Positions 17,277-26,570 of a stretch of DNA of 61,123 nucleotides are shown here, in pieces. The first letter of the stretch is position 1. Each line of letters opens with the position of its first letter. Both the position numbers and the translations under genes were made by a program. The DNA comes from Nocardioides sp. AX2bis (GTDB lineage: Bacteria > Actinomycetota > Actinomycetes > Propionibacteriales > Nocardioidaceae), in assembly GCF_902506435.1 (NCBI RefSeq), contig NZ_LR733215.1:2908903-2970025 (forward strand), given 5' to 3'. Under the pieces are notes generated by a model that saw only the letters and a program-made list of their open reading frames with translations, was not told where the DNA came from and made no database searches.

Positions 17277-18188
17277 TCAGACTTTGATGTATTTGCGGGT
17301 CAGCAGGAGTGTCGGCAGCAGCGTCAGCGCCGGCCCGAGGACGGCGACCACGACCACGGCGACGCCCCACTCGCTCCACCCCACCCACGGGATGAACGTC
17401 AGGTCCTGCGCGACACCGTCGGTGATGCCGAACTTCAGGAAGCTCGCCAGCGCCCCGGCGGCCAGCCCGACCCCGATCACCGCCGTCACCAGCGCCTCCA
17501 TCAGGAACGGCAGCGCGATGTAGAGCGTGGACGCGCCGACCAGGCGCATGATGCCGATCTCCTTGCGCCGGGCGAAGGCCGCCAACCGGATCGTGTTGGC
17601 CACCAGCAGCAGCGCCGCGGCCACCAGCAGCGCCGCGGTCCCCCAGGCCGCGATCGTCAGCACGTCGATGGAGTCGAGGATCGGGCCGACCGAGTCGCGC
17701 AGGTCCTGGACCTGCGACACCCCGTCCAGGCCGGTCACGGCGCTGGTCACGCCCGCGAACTCGTTGGGGTCCTGCAGCGTGATCCGCACCGACTGCGCCA
17801 TGTCCTCCTCGGTCAGCAGGGGGTTCGGGCCCGAAAACGTCTCCTCGCCGTAGAGCTCCTTGACCTTCTCGAAGGCCTCCGCCTTGCTCTCCAGCTGGTA
17901 GCCGGAGACCTCGGGGTTGTCGGCGACCGTGGTCACGACCTGGTCCAGCTGCGGGTCGGTGACCTCGGACTGGCAGGCCGGGTTCTCGTCGCCGTCGCGG
18001 CACAGGTAGACGGTGATCTGGAGCTGGTTGCCCCACTGCTCGGTCGCGCGGTCGGCCTGCTGGGCCAGCAGCGTCCCGAGCCCGACGAGGGTGAGCGAGA
18101 CGAAGAGGGTCAGCACGACGGCGATGTGCATCGAGACGTTGCGACGCAGCCCCTGACGGAGCTCGGTGAAGATGTAGCGCAGCTGCAT
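17277..18188 (-). CDS. ftsX: cell-division ABC transporter permease FtsX
   Basis: 303 residues, four transmembrane helices: one after the N-terminal QLRYIFTELRQGLRRN, then a large extracellular loop (about 50-170) with a Cys pair (YLCRDGDENPACQSE), and three C-terminal helices beginning at DVLTIAAWGTAALLVAA. The RRKEIGIMRLVGAS loop contacts FtsE. FtsX passes the ATPase signal to an outside hydrolase, here probably the adjacent M23 protein. Start ATG 18188, 65 nt after the ftsE stop. Confidence 0.95.
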   Translation of the reverse strand: MQLRYIFTELRQGLRRNVSMHIAVVLTLFVSLTLVGLGTLLAQQADRATEQWGNQLQITVYLCRDGDENPACQSEVTDPQLDQVVTTVADNPEVSGYQLESKAEAFEKVKELYGEETFSGPNPLLTEEDMAQSVRITLQDPNEFAGVTSAVTGLDGVSQVQDLRDSVGPILDSIDVLTIAAWGTAALLVAAALLLVANTIRLAAFARRKEIGIMRLVGASTLYIALPFLMEALVTAVIGVGLAAGALASFLKFGITDGVAQDLTFIPWVGWSEWGVAVVVVAVLGPALTLLPTLLLTRKYIKV

Positions 18189-18253
18189 GAGGGGGGTGGC
18201 TCCTGGGTCTGGCGGGGGCGGTGCGGGATCCGTCGGGGTACGGCCGGGGCGGC

Positions 18254-18943
18254 TCAGCCCGCGGCGCCGTACCCGCCCTCGACCTGGTCGCGGAGGAGGC
18301 GGCCGCCACCGAGCTCGACCACGCGCTTGCGCATGTGGTCGACCACGCCGGAGTCGTGGGTGGCCATGACGACGGTGGTGCCGGTCTGGTTGATCCGTTC
18401 CAGCAGCTTCATGACCTCCACCGAGCTGGTGGGGTCGAGGTTGCCGGTCGGCTCGTCGGCGATCAGGATCATCGGTCGGTTGACGAAGGCCCGGGCGATC
18501 GCCACCCGCTGCTGCTCGCCGCCGGAGAGCTCGTCGGGCAGCCGGTCGCCCTTGCCGGACAGGCCGACCAGCTCGAGGGTCTCCGGGACGACCTGACGGA
18601 TCTCGCTGCGCGACTTGCCGATCACCTGCAGGGCGAAGGCGACGTTCTCCGAGACGTTCTTGTTCTGCAGCAGGCGGAAGTCCTGGAAGACCGTCCCGAT
18701 CTGGCGGCGCAGCCGCGGGACCTTCCAGCCAGCGAGGCGGTTGATCTCCTTGCCGGCGACGTAGACGCGCCCCGACGTGGGCCGGGTCTCGCGCAGCACC
18801 AGGCGCAGGGCGGTGGACTTCCCGGAGCCCGAGGCACCGACCAGGAAGACGAACTCGCCCTTCTCGATGTCGACGGTGACCCCGTCGAGGGCAGGCGCTC
18901 CCGGGCCGGGGTAGGTCTTGGTGACCTTCTCGAATCGAATCAC
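18254..18943 (-). CDS. ftsE: cell-division ABC ATPase FtsE
   Basis: 229 residues. Walker [11 protein letters not shown]-loop, signature [14 protein letters not shown], Walker [12 protein letters not shown] and switch His in VMATHD. FtsE powers FtsX at the divisome. GTG start at 18943; the promoter feature just upstream suggests a leaderless or nearly leaderless message. The C-terminus is short, ending EGGYGAAG. Confidence 0.96.
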   Translation of the reverse strand: MIRFEKVTKTYPGPGAPALDGVTVDIEKGEFVFLVGASGSGKSTALRLVLRETRPTSGRVYVAGKEINRLAGWKVPRLRRQIGTVFQDFRLLQNKNVSENVAFALQVIGKSRSEIRQVVPETLELVGLSGKGDRLPDELSGGEQQRVAIARAFVNRPMILIADEPTGNLDPTSSVEVMKLLERINQTGTTVVMATHDSGVVDHMRKRVVELGGGRLLRDQVEGGYGAAG

Positions 18944-18951
18944 GTAGATCG

Positions 18952-18957
18952 AATATA
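18952..18957 (-). promoter_or_regulatory. -10 element for ftsE; leaderless start likely
   Basis: Minus-strand TATATT lies 8 nt before the GTG start of ftsE. Transcription beginning about 7 nt downstream would start at or beside the start codon, a common actinobacterial arrangement. The -35 region is weak. No Shine-Dalgarno precedes the GTG, which agrees. Confidence 0.5.
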
Positions 18958-19029
18958 GGTGCTAGGACCAGCCCCGCGGGGACCCCGGCCGCGCGGTGCG
19001 GCCCCGGCCCGACCCGTAGGCTTCCGGCC

Positions 19030-19728
19030 GTGCTTCCCACCGACCCCGTCCGCCGCCGCCGCGTCGGCCTGGCGCTGGTCGGCGTCCTGGTGCTCGTCGT
19101 CGTGGTCGCGCTGGTCGGCGTCACCCTCGGCCGGGGCGGCGACGACGACGCGGGTGGCGGGTCCGCCGCCCCCTCCCCCACCGACACCGGCACGCCGCTC
19201 GAGGACGTCGACACGACCACGCTCACGGTCGCCCGCGAGCCGTTCTGCGAGGCCGTGGAACCGGCCTCGGTGCTGCGCGCGCTGGCGCTGACGACCGAGG
19301 ACACCGACCGGGTCGACGCCGTGGCCTGGGAGAACGGTCAGAAGACCGCGCTCGAGCCCGGTCTGCGCGACGTCGCCCACGAGCACGGCTGCTCCTGGCA
19401 GGGCCCCGGCGGCGTCCGCGCCCGGGCCTGGGTGTTCGCGCCGCCGACCACGGTCGCCGAGGCCCGCGCCCTGCGCTCCTCGACGACCGGGACCGAGGGC
19501 TGCTCGCCCGCGGCGGGCGCCCCGGCGTACGGGACCCCGACGGTGGCCGCCGACTGCCAGGACGGGCCCCGCCGGGAGCAGGTGCTGGCCGGGCTGTTCG
19601 GCGACGCGTGGCTCACCTGCACCCTGGCCGCGCCGCGTTCCGGCGACGAGGCCCCGACCCGCGAGGAGCTCGCGGCCCGGGCCTCGACCTGGTGCGCGGC
19701 CGTGGCCGGGGCGGCGTCCTCCGGGTAG
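19030..19728 (+). CDS. membrane-anchored extracytoplasmic protein of unknown function
   Basis: 232 residues from GTG 19030. One N-terminal transmembrane helix (about 12-34, LALVGVLVLVVVVALVGVTL), an acidic and Ser/Pro/Thr linker, then a folded outer domain with five or six cysteines (EPFCEAV, HGCSWQ, TEGCSPA, AADCQDG, WLTCTLA, STWCAAV), suggesting disulphides. It resembles actinobacterial DUF3558-type surface proteins in size and Cys pattern, but I do not recognise it firmly. Converges on prfB with a single base between the stops. Confidence 0.72.
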   Translation: MLPTDPVRRRRVGLALVGVLVLVVVVALVGVTLGRGGDDDAGGGSAAPSPTDTGTPLEDVDTTTLTVAREPFCEAVEPASVLRALALTTEDTDRVDAVAWENGQKTALEPGLRDVAHEHGCSWQGPGGVRARAWVFAPPTTVAEARALRSSTTGTEGCSPAAGAPAYGTPTVAADCQDGPRREQVLAGLFGDAWLTCTLAAPRSGDEAPTREELAARASTWCAAVAGAASSG

Positions 19729-19729
19729 C

Positions 19730-20845
19730 TCAGGCGTCGGCGACGACGGCGCCGCGGCGCCAGCGGATGCCGGCCTCGAGGAAGCCGTCGAGGTCGCCGT
19801 CGAGGACCTGGCTGGGGTTGCCGGCCTCGAAGCCCGTGCGCAGGTCCTTGACGACCTGGTACGGGTTCAGCACGTAGTTGCGCATCTGGTCGCCCCAGCT
19901 GGCCTGGGCGTCGCCGCGCATGCCGTCGAGGTGCGCCTTCTCCTCGGCCTTCTTGCGGGCCAGCAGCTTGGCCTTGAGCACCACCATGGCGCTGGCCTTG
20001 TTCTGCAGCTGGCTCTTCTCGTTCTGGCAGGACACGACGGTGCCGGTCGGCAGGTGCGTCAGGCGCACGGCGGAGTCGGTCGTGTTGACCGACTGGCCGC
20101 CGGGACCGCCGGAGCGGTAGACGTCGACGCGGATCTCCTCGTCGGGCACGTCGATCTCGTCGGTCTGCTCGAGCACCGGCACGACCTCGACCGCGGCGAA
20201 GGAGGTCTGGCGGCGGCCCTGGTTGTCGAAGGGGCTGATCCGGACCAGGCGGTGGGTGCCGGCCTCGACCGAGAGCGTGCCGTAGGTGTAGGGCGCGTGG
20301 ACGGCGAAGGTGGCCGACTTGAGCCCGGCCTCCTCGGCGTAGGAGGTCTCGAAGACCTCGACCGGGTACTTGTGCTGCTCGGCCCAGCGCGTGTACATCC
20401 GCATCAGCATCTCGGCGAAGTCGGCGGCGTCGACCCCGCCCGCGCCGGAGCGGATGGTGACCAGGGCCTCGCGGACGTCGTACTCGCCCGAGAGCAGGGT
20501 GCGGACCTCGAGGGACTCGACGGCGTCGCGGACCTTGCCGAGCTCGCGCTCGGCCTCGGCCATCGAGTCGGCGTCGCCCTCCTCCTGGCCGAGCTCGACG
20601 AGCGCGCCGAGGTCCTCGATCCGGGCGTTGAGCTCGTCGAACCGGTCGACCTGGCCCTGCAGGTGGGAGAGCTGGCCGGTCACACGGGTGGCGTTGGCCT
20701 GGTCGTCCCAGAGGTCGGGCGCGGCGACCTGCTCACCGAGGTCACGGATCTCGCGGCGCATGTCGTCGATGTCGAGCGCCTGCTCGATGGTCCGCATCGT
20801 CGCGGTGAGGGTCTTGAACGCAGAGTCGAAGTCGGGGCCAGCCAC
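19730..20845 (-). CDS. prfB: peptide chain release factor 2
   Basis: 371 residues. Codon-recognition tripeptide region ISPFD (SPF, specific for UGA/UAA) and the catalytic GGQ loop in [19 protein letters not shown]2 hydrolyses peptidyl-tRNA at stop codons. The frame is continuous from GTG 20845, with no internal UGA and no CUUUGA slip site, so the autoregulatory +1 frameshift of E. coli prfB is absent here. It stands next to ftsE/ftsX/M23/smpB, the usual actinobacterial neighbourhood. Confidence 0.97.
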   Translation of the reverse strand: MAGPDFDSAFKTLTATMRTIEQALDIDDMRREIRDLGEQVAAPDLWDDQANATRVTGQLSHLQGQVDRFDELNARIEDLGALVELGQEEGDADSMAEAERELGKVRDAVESLEVRTLLSGEYDVREALVTIRSGAGGVDAADFAEMLMRMYTRWAEQHKYPVEVFETSYAEEAGLKSATFAVHAPYTYGTLSVEAGTHRLVRISPFDNQGRRQTSFAAVEVVPVLEQTDEIDVPDEEIRVDVYRSGGPGGQSVNTTDSAVRLTHLPTGTVVSCQNEKSQLQNKASAMVVLKAKLLARKKAEEKAHLDGMRGDAQASWGDQMRNYVLNPYQVVKDLRTGFEAGNPSQVLDGDLDGFLEAGIRWRRGAVVADA

Positions 20846-20880
20846 GTCAGGGGACTCTACCCGCGCCGCAGCGCGCCGGT

Positions 20881-21984
20881 TCAGCCGAGCAGGCGCGCCA
20901 GTCGGCGGGCGGGGTTGAGACCGGTGGCCGCACCCGCGCGCACCACGGCGGGCACCGGCAGGGACAGCCCGGTGAGCTTCTCGAGCAGCAGCCGCCGGTC
21001 GGTCCAGGCGGCGTCACCGTCGAGGAGCGCCTCGGCCGGACGGCCGGTGCCGCCGGGGCGGTCGGGGTGCAGCGACTGCTCGACCGCGACGGCCAGCGGC
21101 GTCTGCGCGGTGGGCAGCACCCAGTGCCGGTCGGGCGCACAGACCATGTCGTGGCGCAGGCTCTCGACCAGCGAGGCGACCGTCGAGGACGGCGCGGTGA
21201 GCAGCAGCGGGGCCGCCCGGGCCACCAGCGCGGTGGGGACCAGGGGGATGCGGAGGCGTACGCGGAAGAGCCCGGCGGCGGCGCAGAACATGGCCAGGAA
21301 GTCGGTGTAGCGCAGGATGTCGGGCCCGCCGACGTCGACCGAGCCCTCGATCTCGTCGTGCTCCAGGGCGTGGACCAGCATCGTGAGGGTGTCGCTGACC
21401 GCGATCGGCTGCACCTCATGGTCGAGCCAGGTCGGGACGGGCTGCACCAGCAGCAGCGAGGAGATCTGGCGGATGATCTCGAAGGAGGTCGACCCGGCCC
21501 CGACGACGACGCCGGCGCGCATGGACAGCGTCGAGCAGGAGGCCCCGTCGAGGATCTCCTCGACCTCCAGGCGCGAGGACAGGTGGGCCGAGAGGTGCTC
21601 CCGGGCGATGTCGGGGACCAGGCCGGACAGGTAGACGACCCGCTCCACACCGGCCTCGTCGACGGCCTCGCGCATGGCGTGGGCGGCGACGCGGTCGCGG
21701 TCGGTGAAGTCGGCGCGGTCCAGGCCGTGCACGAGGTAGCAGACGGCGTCGACGCCCTCGACCGCCGCGCGCACGTCGGCCGGCTCGGTGGCCTGCATGA
21801 CCCGCCACTCCACCCGGTCCTCCCAGGGGAAGGCGCCCGGCTTGGGCGGGGAGGACGCGGTCGCGACCACGGTGTGGCCGCGGTCGAGCAGGGCGGGGAC
21901 GAGGCGGGAGCCGACGTACCCCCGGGCGCCCGTCACCAGGATCGTGCGGGGGCTCTCGGGAAGCGGGGCGGGGTTCTGGCTCAC
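20881..21984 (-). CDS. NAD(P)-binding atypical SDR (NmrA/epimerase-like) protein
   Basis: 367 residues from GTG 21984. N-terminal dinucleotide motif [19 protein letters not shown], then [15 protein letters not shown] and [13 protein letters not shown]. The classical YxxxK is not kept, as in NmrA-type and complex-I-assembly-type atypical SDRs. The C-terminal 120 residues ([18 protein letters not shown] onwards) form an extra helical region. Function unknown. A longer in-frame start (22098) would overlap the CAP gene and is rejected. Confidence 0.82.
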   Translation of the reverse strand: MSQNPAPLPESPRTILVTGARGYVGSRLVPALLDRGHTVVATASSPPKPGAFPWEDRVEWRVMQATEPADVRAAVEGVDAVCYLVHGLDRADFTDRDRVAAHAMREAVDEAGVERVVYLSGLVPDIAREHLSAHLSSRLEVEEILDGASCSTLSMRAGVVVGAGSTSFEIIRQISSLLLVQPVPTWLDHEVQPIAVSDTLTMLVHALEHDEIEGSVDVGGPDILRYTDFLAMFCAAAGLFRVRLRIPLVPTALVARAAPLLLTAPSSTVASLVESLRHDMVCAPDRHWVLPTAQTPLAVAVEQSLHPDRPGGTGRPAEALLDGDAAWTDRRLLLEKLTGLSLPVPAVVRAGAATGLNPARRLARLLG

Positions 21985-22024
21985 GGTCGCGACGGTAGCC
22001 GTGGGACGCGGCCCGGCCGGGTGG

Positions 22025-22543
22025 TCAGGCGCGGCGTCCGAAGACCTGGGCGGCGTACCAGGTGCCGTCGCCGTCCTTCGCGGCGGCGACGGCGACACGG
22101 CGGAAGGTCGGGTTGAGGATGTTGGCGCGGTGGCCCTCGGAGCCCATCCAGCCGCGGACGACCGCGCGGCCGGAGGTGTAGCCGACCGCGACGTTCTCCC
22201 CGACGGCGTTCATCCCGCAGTCCCGCAGCACCGGGCCGAGGTCCTGGTGGAACATCCGCTCCTGCTGGGCCATGTCGCGGGCGTGGGAGCGCGCCTTGCG
22301 CTGCAGGCAGGCCTGGCCGTGCAGGCGGGCACGGTCGTGGTCGGCGCGGGCGGCGTTGGTGGCCGTCACGGCGGCACGGGCGTACCGGTCGGCGGGCGCG
22401 GCGTCGGCGGCCGGCGTGGCAGCGAGCAGGCCGGCGGTGAGGGCCGTGGTCAGCGCGGAGGCGGCGAGGAGGGGGCGGAGGGGTGGGGGGCATGGGACGA
22501 CCGTAGGACGGGGGCGGCCCGTCGACGTGTGGATCAGGTGCAC
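22025..22543 (-). CDS. secreted CAP-domain (SCP/PR-1-like) protein
   Basis: About 172 residues. Hydrophobic export segment PLLAASALTTALTAGLLAATPAADA, then a CAP domain with NAARADHDRARL, HARDMAQQERMFHQD, AVGENVAVGY and GSEGHRANILNPTFRRV, which keep the four-residue His/Glu/Glu/His cavity. Two cysteines (QACLQ, RDCGMN) could pair. No ATG precedes the signal segment in frame; the usable starts are GTG 22543 or GTG 22561. An ATG at 22491 lies in another frame next to a run of six G. CAP proteins are extracellular; function unknown. Confidence 0.8.
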   Translation of the reverse strand: MHLIHTSTGRPRPTVVPCPPPLRPLLAASALTTALTAGLLAATPAADAAPADRYARAAVTATNAARADHDRARLHGQACLQRKARSHARDMAQQERMFHQDLGPVLRDCGMNAVGENVAVGYTSGRAVVRGWMGSEGHRANILNPTFRRVAVAAAKDGDGTWYAAQVFGRRA

Positions 22544-22571
22544 CGGGTAGAGGCGATCCACACATCGAGCC

Positions 22572-23033
22572 TCAGTCCTCCGGGTCGACCACCGCCGACC
22601 CCGTCGAGCCGACGGACGGGGCGGCGGGTGCGCCGGGGAAGTCCAGCGGCAGGTCCAGCGGGGCGCTGAGCCGCACGGTGACGGTGGTGGCGTCGACGGA
22701 GACGACGTAGGCCAGGCCGGGATAGCGACCTCGGGCACCGACCTGGTCGAGGTACGCCCCCACCGCCTGCCGGGCGCGGTCGGCGGTGACCTCGAGGCTG
22801 CCCTCGACCGGCACGCCCTGGGTGTAGACCTCCTCGCCCTCCGCGGCGAGGTCGGCGCCCTGGAGCGCGGCACCGTCGGCGAGGGTGTCGAGGCCCTGGC
22901 GCTGGACGTAGGCCGCGGTGGAGTCGACCGCGACCGCGATCACCAGCAGCAGGATCGTGGCGAAGCCGATCACCATCACGATCGTCGCGCCCCGCTCGTC
23001 ACCGCCGCGGGTCGCCGTGGGCCGGAGCCTCAT
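22572..23033 (-). CDS. TadG-like pilus assembly protein
   Basis: 153 residues. DERGATIVMVIGFATILLLVIAVAVD at the N-terminus is the TadG/TadE-type prepilin-like helix with its preceding RG-x-x motif, followed by AYVQRQGLDTLADGAALQGADL, typical of Tad-like proteins. The short outer domain is beta rich. Last gene of the tad cluster; ATGA overlap with the upstream TadE-like gene. Confidence 0.8.
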   Translation of the reverse strand: MRLRPTATRGGDERGATIVMVIGFATILLLVIAVAVDSTAAYVQRQGLDTLADGAALQGADLAAEGEEVYTQGVPVEGSLEVTADRARQAVGAYLDQVGARGRYPGLAYVVSVDATTVTVRLSAPLDLPLDFPGAPAAPSVGSTGSAVVDPED

Positions 23034-23482
23034 CCGACCTCCTGGAACTGCCCGACCGGGACGGTGTGGGTGGCGTCGAGGCCGAACGACGGTCGGCCCG
23101 AGCCGAGCACGTCGGGCAGCAGCGGCAGCGCGACCTCGGAGGCGACGTGGACGGTGATGACCGAGGTGCCGGCGTGGCAGTCGTCGGGGTACGGCTGGCA
23201 GGTCACCGTCACCTCCATCGGCGCGTCCGCCATCCCCTGGTCGGCCAGCGCCTGCCGGGCCGCGGCGCTGGCCCGCTCGGCGCCGGTCGCGTCGTCGGGA
23301 GCCAGGGCGTACGCCCGCCCGGCCGCCCGGGCGGCCGCCAACGTCCCGAAGGCCCCGGCCTGCACCTCCCCGATCGAGACCACCACCCAGATCAGCGGGA
23401 GCAGCAGGAGCGTGCCGAGCCAGACCAGCTCGACCATGGCGTTCCCCCGGTCGTCCGCCCTCCTCGTCACGGGCCGGGTCAC
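23030..23482 (-). CDS. TadE-like minor pilin
   Basis: 150 residues. DDRGNAMVELVWLGTLLLLPLIWVVV matches the TadE pseudopilin N-terminus (RGxxxVE, hydrophobic helix). The outer part has a Cys pair (TCQPYPDDC). Pseudopilins of this kind are processed by the TadV/CpaA peptidase, for which no gene is seen here. ATGA overlaps at both ends give strict coupling with its neighbours. Confidence 0.82.
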   Translation of the reverse strand: MTRPVTRRADDRGNAMVELVWLGTLLLLPLIWVVVSIGEVQAGAFGTLAAARAAGRAYALAPDDATGAERASAAARQALADQGMADAPMEVTVTCQPYPDDCHAGTSVITVHVASEVALPLLPDVLGSGRPSFGLDATHTVPVGQFQEVG

Positions 23483-23871
23483 GGCAGCTCCTCGACCGCA
23501 CGCCCGCTGACCGTGAGCCCGACGGACGGCCCGAGCAGGCCCAGCGCCGGCACCTCGGCGCTGACCACGACCTCGACCCCGGGAGCGCCCCCGACGGTCG
23601 TCGGCCGGGCGCGGACGTCGCGGGCGTACCTCGCGGCCAGCGCGCCGTCGATCTGGCGGCGGGTCAGGGCCACGCCGTCCTCAGGGCCGCGGTCGACGGT
23701 GGCGGCGTACCGGGCCCCCTCCGAAGCGGCTGCGGCCAGCGTGTTGCGGACCAGCATCACCAGGGCCACCTGGACCACGCCGAGCACCATCGGCACGAGC
23801 ACGACCAGCACCAGGACGAAGTCGACGACCGCGGAGCCGCGCTCGCGCCCTCCCCGACGACGTCGCAGCAC
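23479..23871 (-). CDS. TadE-like minor pilin
   Basis: 130 residues. RERGSAVVDFVLVLVVLVPMVLGVVQ is the TadE-type start, but with D in place of the usual E after the hydrophobic entry. NTLAAAASEGARYAATVDRGPED follows as in TadE proteins. The second of two neighbouring TadE paralogues, overlapping the next by 4 nt. Confidence 0.82.
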   Translation of the reverse strand: MLRRRRGGRERGSAVVDFVLVLVVLVPMVLGVVQVALVMLVRNTLAAAASEGARYAATVDRGPEDGVALTRRQIDGALAARYARDVRARPTTVGGAPGVEVVVSAEVPALGLLGPSVGLTVSGRAVEELP

Positions 23872-23881
23872 CGGCCCGGGC

Positions 23882-24085
23882 CTACCGCACCGAGCTGAGC
23901 GCGTTGCGCAGCATCTGCGACAGCTCGGTGCGCAGCAGCGGGGTCAGCACGGCCACCACCCCGGCGGACATCACCGTGACCATCACCCAGCCGGGGACGT
24001 CCCCGCGCTCGTCGCGCCCCCGTCCCGGCTGCGGCGCCACGAGCGCGAGGTGGAGCCGGACCAGGAGCAGCAGGATCGGTGTCAT
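23882..24085 (-). CDS. small Tad-associated membrane peptide, Flp-pilin-like
   Basis: 67 residues. After a short first hydrophobic stretch (PILLLLVRLHLALV) comes GRDERGDVPGWVMVTVMSAG and a helix ending LSQMLRNALSSVR. The RG-D/E-x-x-x-x-x-V pattern with a single long helix is what a Flp major pilin or a Flp-like DUF looks like. It lies between tadC and the TadE genes, the expected place. Too short for certainty; it could be a pseudopilin of unknown role. Confidence 0.65.
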   Translation of the reverse strand: MTPILLLLVRLHLALVAPQPGRGRDERGDVPGWVMVTVMSAGVVAVLTPLLRTELSQMLRNALSSVR

Positions 24086-24132
24086 CGGAGTTCCTCTGGG
24101 TGGGGGTCGGGTGGTGGGGTCAGGTGGTGGGG

Positions 24133-25074
24133 TCAGGTCGTCAGCGACAGGCCGACGAAGCCCGGCCAGAACGCGAAGACGATGGTCACGGGCAGCACGA
24201 GGAAGACGACCGGGGCCATCATCAGGACCTCCCGGCGCGACGCCGCCTCGATCAGCTCCCGGCGACCGGCCTCCCGGACGTCGGCGGCCTGGGCGTGCAG
24301 GACGTCGGCCAGCGGGGTGCCGCGCTCGACGGCGACGGCGACGCCCTGGGCGAAGCGCGCCACCAGCGGCAGCCCGCTGGACGCGGCCATGCCGTCGAAC
24401 GCCACGCCCACGGGTTCGCCGGTGCGGACCGAGGCCAGCACCCGCGCCAGGTCGGCGGAGAGCTCCCCGCCGCTGCGGCGCACGACCCGGTCGAGCGCGG
24501 CGACCGGGCCCTCGCCCGCGGCGACGGCCAGCGCGAGCAGCTCGGCGACCGTGGGGAACTCGGCCAGGATGCGGCGCTCGCGGGCCGTGACCTGGGCGGT
24601 CAGCCGACGGTCGCGCACCACGACCCCGCCGACGAACGCCGCGACGCAGAGCGTGACCAGCACCAGCGGGTCGCCCCGGCCGGTGACGGTGACCAGCACG
24701 CCGTACGCCGCCGCGAGCGCGAAGCCCGTCAGCCCCCAGAGGACCTGCTCGACGCGGAAGTCGTGGACGCCGCGGTCCGACCCGCACCGCCGGAGCCGCC
24801 ACTGCACCGACGACGAGCCGCCGAGGACCTTGTCGACGGTCCGTGCGGCTGACCCCAGGACCGGTCCGAACACGCCGGTGACGACCGATGTCGGGTCGCC
24901 GTCGCCGCCGAGGGGGAGGCCGGTGGAACGTCTAGCCAGGGGGAGGTCCCGGACGTACGGGAGCACGCGGACCGCGACCTGCGTGCGGCGCAGGACCAGC
25001 ACCCGCCCGAGGACCACCACCAGCCCGAGCCCCGCTCCGAGCCCGCAGACCGCACCCCACGCCGCGGGCGTCAT
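24133..25074 (-). CDS. tadC: Tad secretion membrane platform protein TadC (T2SSF domain)
   Basis: 313 residues. N-terminal helix (AAWGAVCGLGAGLGLVVVLG), central helix pair (EQVLWGLTGFALAAAYGVLV, LVLVTLCVAAFVGGVVV), then a type II secretion F domain with EFPTVAELLALAVAAGEGP, a basic segment and a final two-helix part (MMAPVVFLVLPVTIVFAFWPG). It forms the inner-membrane platform with TadB. ATGA overlap with the tadB stop. Confidence 0.88.
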   Translation of the reverse strand: MTPAAWGAVCGLGAGLGLVVVLGRVLVLRRTQVAVRVLPYVRDLPLARRSTGLPLGGDGDPTSVVTGVFGPVLGSAARTVDKVLGGSSSVQWRLRRCGSDRGVHDFRVEQVLWGLTGFALAAAYGVLVTVTGRGDPLVLVTLCVAAFVGGVVVRDRRLTAQVTARERRILAEFPTVAELLALAVAAGEGPVAALDRVVRRSGGELSADLARVLASVRTGEPVGVAFDGMAASSGLPLVARFAQGVAVAVERGTPLADVLHAQAADVREAGRRELIEAASRREVLMMAPVVFLVLPVTIVFAFWPGFVGLSLTT

Positions 25075-25925
25075 GCCAGGATCCGCCGCTCGACGGGGAG
25101 CCGGCCGATGCGCATCATCACGCGGTACGCCACGACGCAGGTCGCGGCGCCGCCGACCAGGATCACCACGCCGGCGGCCGACGAGAAGCGCTGGATGACC
25201 TCCGGACGACCGCTCATGAGGATCAGCACGACCCACGGCGCGCCGACTGCCAGCCGAGCACCGTTGACCGACCAGGACTGCCGCGACTCGAGCTCGGAAC
25301 GGGTGCGCAGGTCGTCGCGGAGGTAGCCGGACAGGTTGCGCAGCAGCCGGCCGAGCTCTCCCCCGCCGACCTCGCGGGCGACGCGGAGGCCCTCGACGAC
25401 ACGGTCACCGACGGGGTCCGCGAGGCGGTCCTTCAGCCGGTCCAGGGACTCCCCGAACCGGCCGGTGACCTGGTAGTCCAGCGCGAACGCGTCGAAGGCC
25501 GGGCGGAGGGGCTCGGGCCCCCGCACCGCGAGCGCGCCGAGCGCGTCGGGCAGGGAGAGACCGGCGCGGACCGCGGAGGCCAGGTTGTCCACCGCCTCGG
25601 GCCAGACCTCGGCGAAGTCGCGCTGGCGCCGCCGTCCGCGGCTGCCGACCACGGCGATCGGCGCGTAGGTCGCCATGGCCGCGAACACCAGAGCGACGGG
25701 GAGGGTGCCGGCGACCGCCTGGACCGCCACCGCCACCAGCGCCCCGCAGGCCAGGCACAGCCCGACGAGGGACCGCACCGACACGTCAGCCAGACCGGCC
25801 CGGGCCAGCAGGACACCCAGGCGCGAGGTCCGGGCGACGGCCGGCCGAGGCCGGCGGGGCAGGAAGAACGCCGACCACACCAGCACCAGGCCGAGCCCGG
25901 CGCCGATCCCGACCAGCGCTCCCAC
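25071..25925 (-). CDS. tadB: Tad secretion membrane platform protein TadB (T2SSF domain)
   Basis: 284 residues. Hydrophobic helices at the N-terminus and at GLCLACGALVAVAVQAVAG, T2SSF domain with VWPEAVDNLASAVRAGLSLPDAL, and a terminal hydrophobic pair. Together with TadC it anchors the TadA motor. It begins 33 nt after the end of the 3' tadA fragment, so its transcription from any promoter in front of tadA must now pass the inserted element. Confidence 0.88.
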   Translation of the reverse strand: MGALVGIGAGLGLVLVWSAFFLPRRPRPAVARTSRLGVLLARAGLADVSVRSLVGLCLACGALVAVAVQAVAGTLPVALVFAAMATYAPIAVVGSRGRRRQRDFAEVWPEAVDNLASAVRAGLSLPDALGALAVRGPEPLRPAFDAFALDYQVTGRFGESLDRLKDRLADPVGDRVVEGLRVAREVGGGELGRLLRNLSGYLRDDLRTRSELESRQSWSVNGARLAVGAPWVVLILMSGRPEVIQRFSSAAGVVILVGGAATCVVAYRVMMRIGRLPVERRILA

Positions 25926-25958
25926 GTCTGCTCCCCCGTCCCCGTGCGCCGGCCGCGC

Positions 25959-26570
25959 TCAGCGCTCGGCCAGGAGCCGGTCGAGGTCGAGCCCCGCCCG
26001 CGCGAACAGCTCCGGACGTGGCGGGCGGCCGCTGCTGCGGCGCAGCTCGCCACCCTCGCGGACGAAGAGGGTCTCGGTCTCGATCACGTCGTTCTCGGCG
26101 CGACCCGGCACGCCGACGACCTCGTTCACCCGGCGTACGCCCTGCGCGTCCATGGACAGGTGCACGACCAGGTCGATCGACGCCGCGACGGTCGGGACGA
26201 CGAACCGGGCCGAGATGTTCTCCCCCGCCAGCAGCGGGAGCGTGCACGCCTTGACCAGCGCCTCGCGGGCGCTGTTGGCGTGGATGGTGCACATGCCCGG
26301 GAGGCCAGCGTTGAGCGCGAGCAGCAGGTCCAGGCACTCCTCGGCGCGCACCTCCCCCACGATGATCCGGGAGGGCCGCATCCGCAGCGCCTCCTTGACC
26401 AGGTCCCGCAACCTGATCTCCCCGGTGCCCTCGAGCCCGGACTGACGGGTCTGGAGCGGCACCCAGTCCGGGTGGGGGAAGCGCAGCTCGAAGACCTCCT
26501 CGGCCGAGATCACCCGCTCCCCGCCCGGGATCGCGGCGGCGAGGCAGTTCAGCATGGTGGTCTTGCCCAC
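25959..26570 (-). pseudogene. tadA: 3' half of the disrupted pilus ATPase gene tadA (cpaF)
   Basis: The frame encodes the C-terminal part of a TadA/CpaF secretion ATPase: GKTTMLNCLAAAIPGGERVI, then the Asp/Arg box and Walker B RIIVGEVRAEECLDLL and the His box MCTIHANSAREAL, ending in DLDRLLAER. The region before GKTT is missing because an element is inserted there. The first base triplet that could start it, GTG 26570, is created by the element edge and would yield a 203-residue fragment keeping GKTT but not the N-domain, so no working motor is expected. The 5' half is at 31018-31713. Confidence 0.93.

Noticed and set aside
19730..20845. Programmed +1 frameshift in prfB
   Set aside because: The frame is open from GTG 20845 to the stop, and no CUUUGA-type slip site or internal TGA interrupts it.
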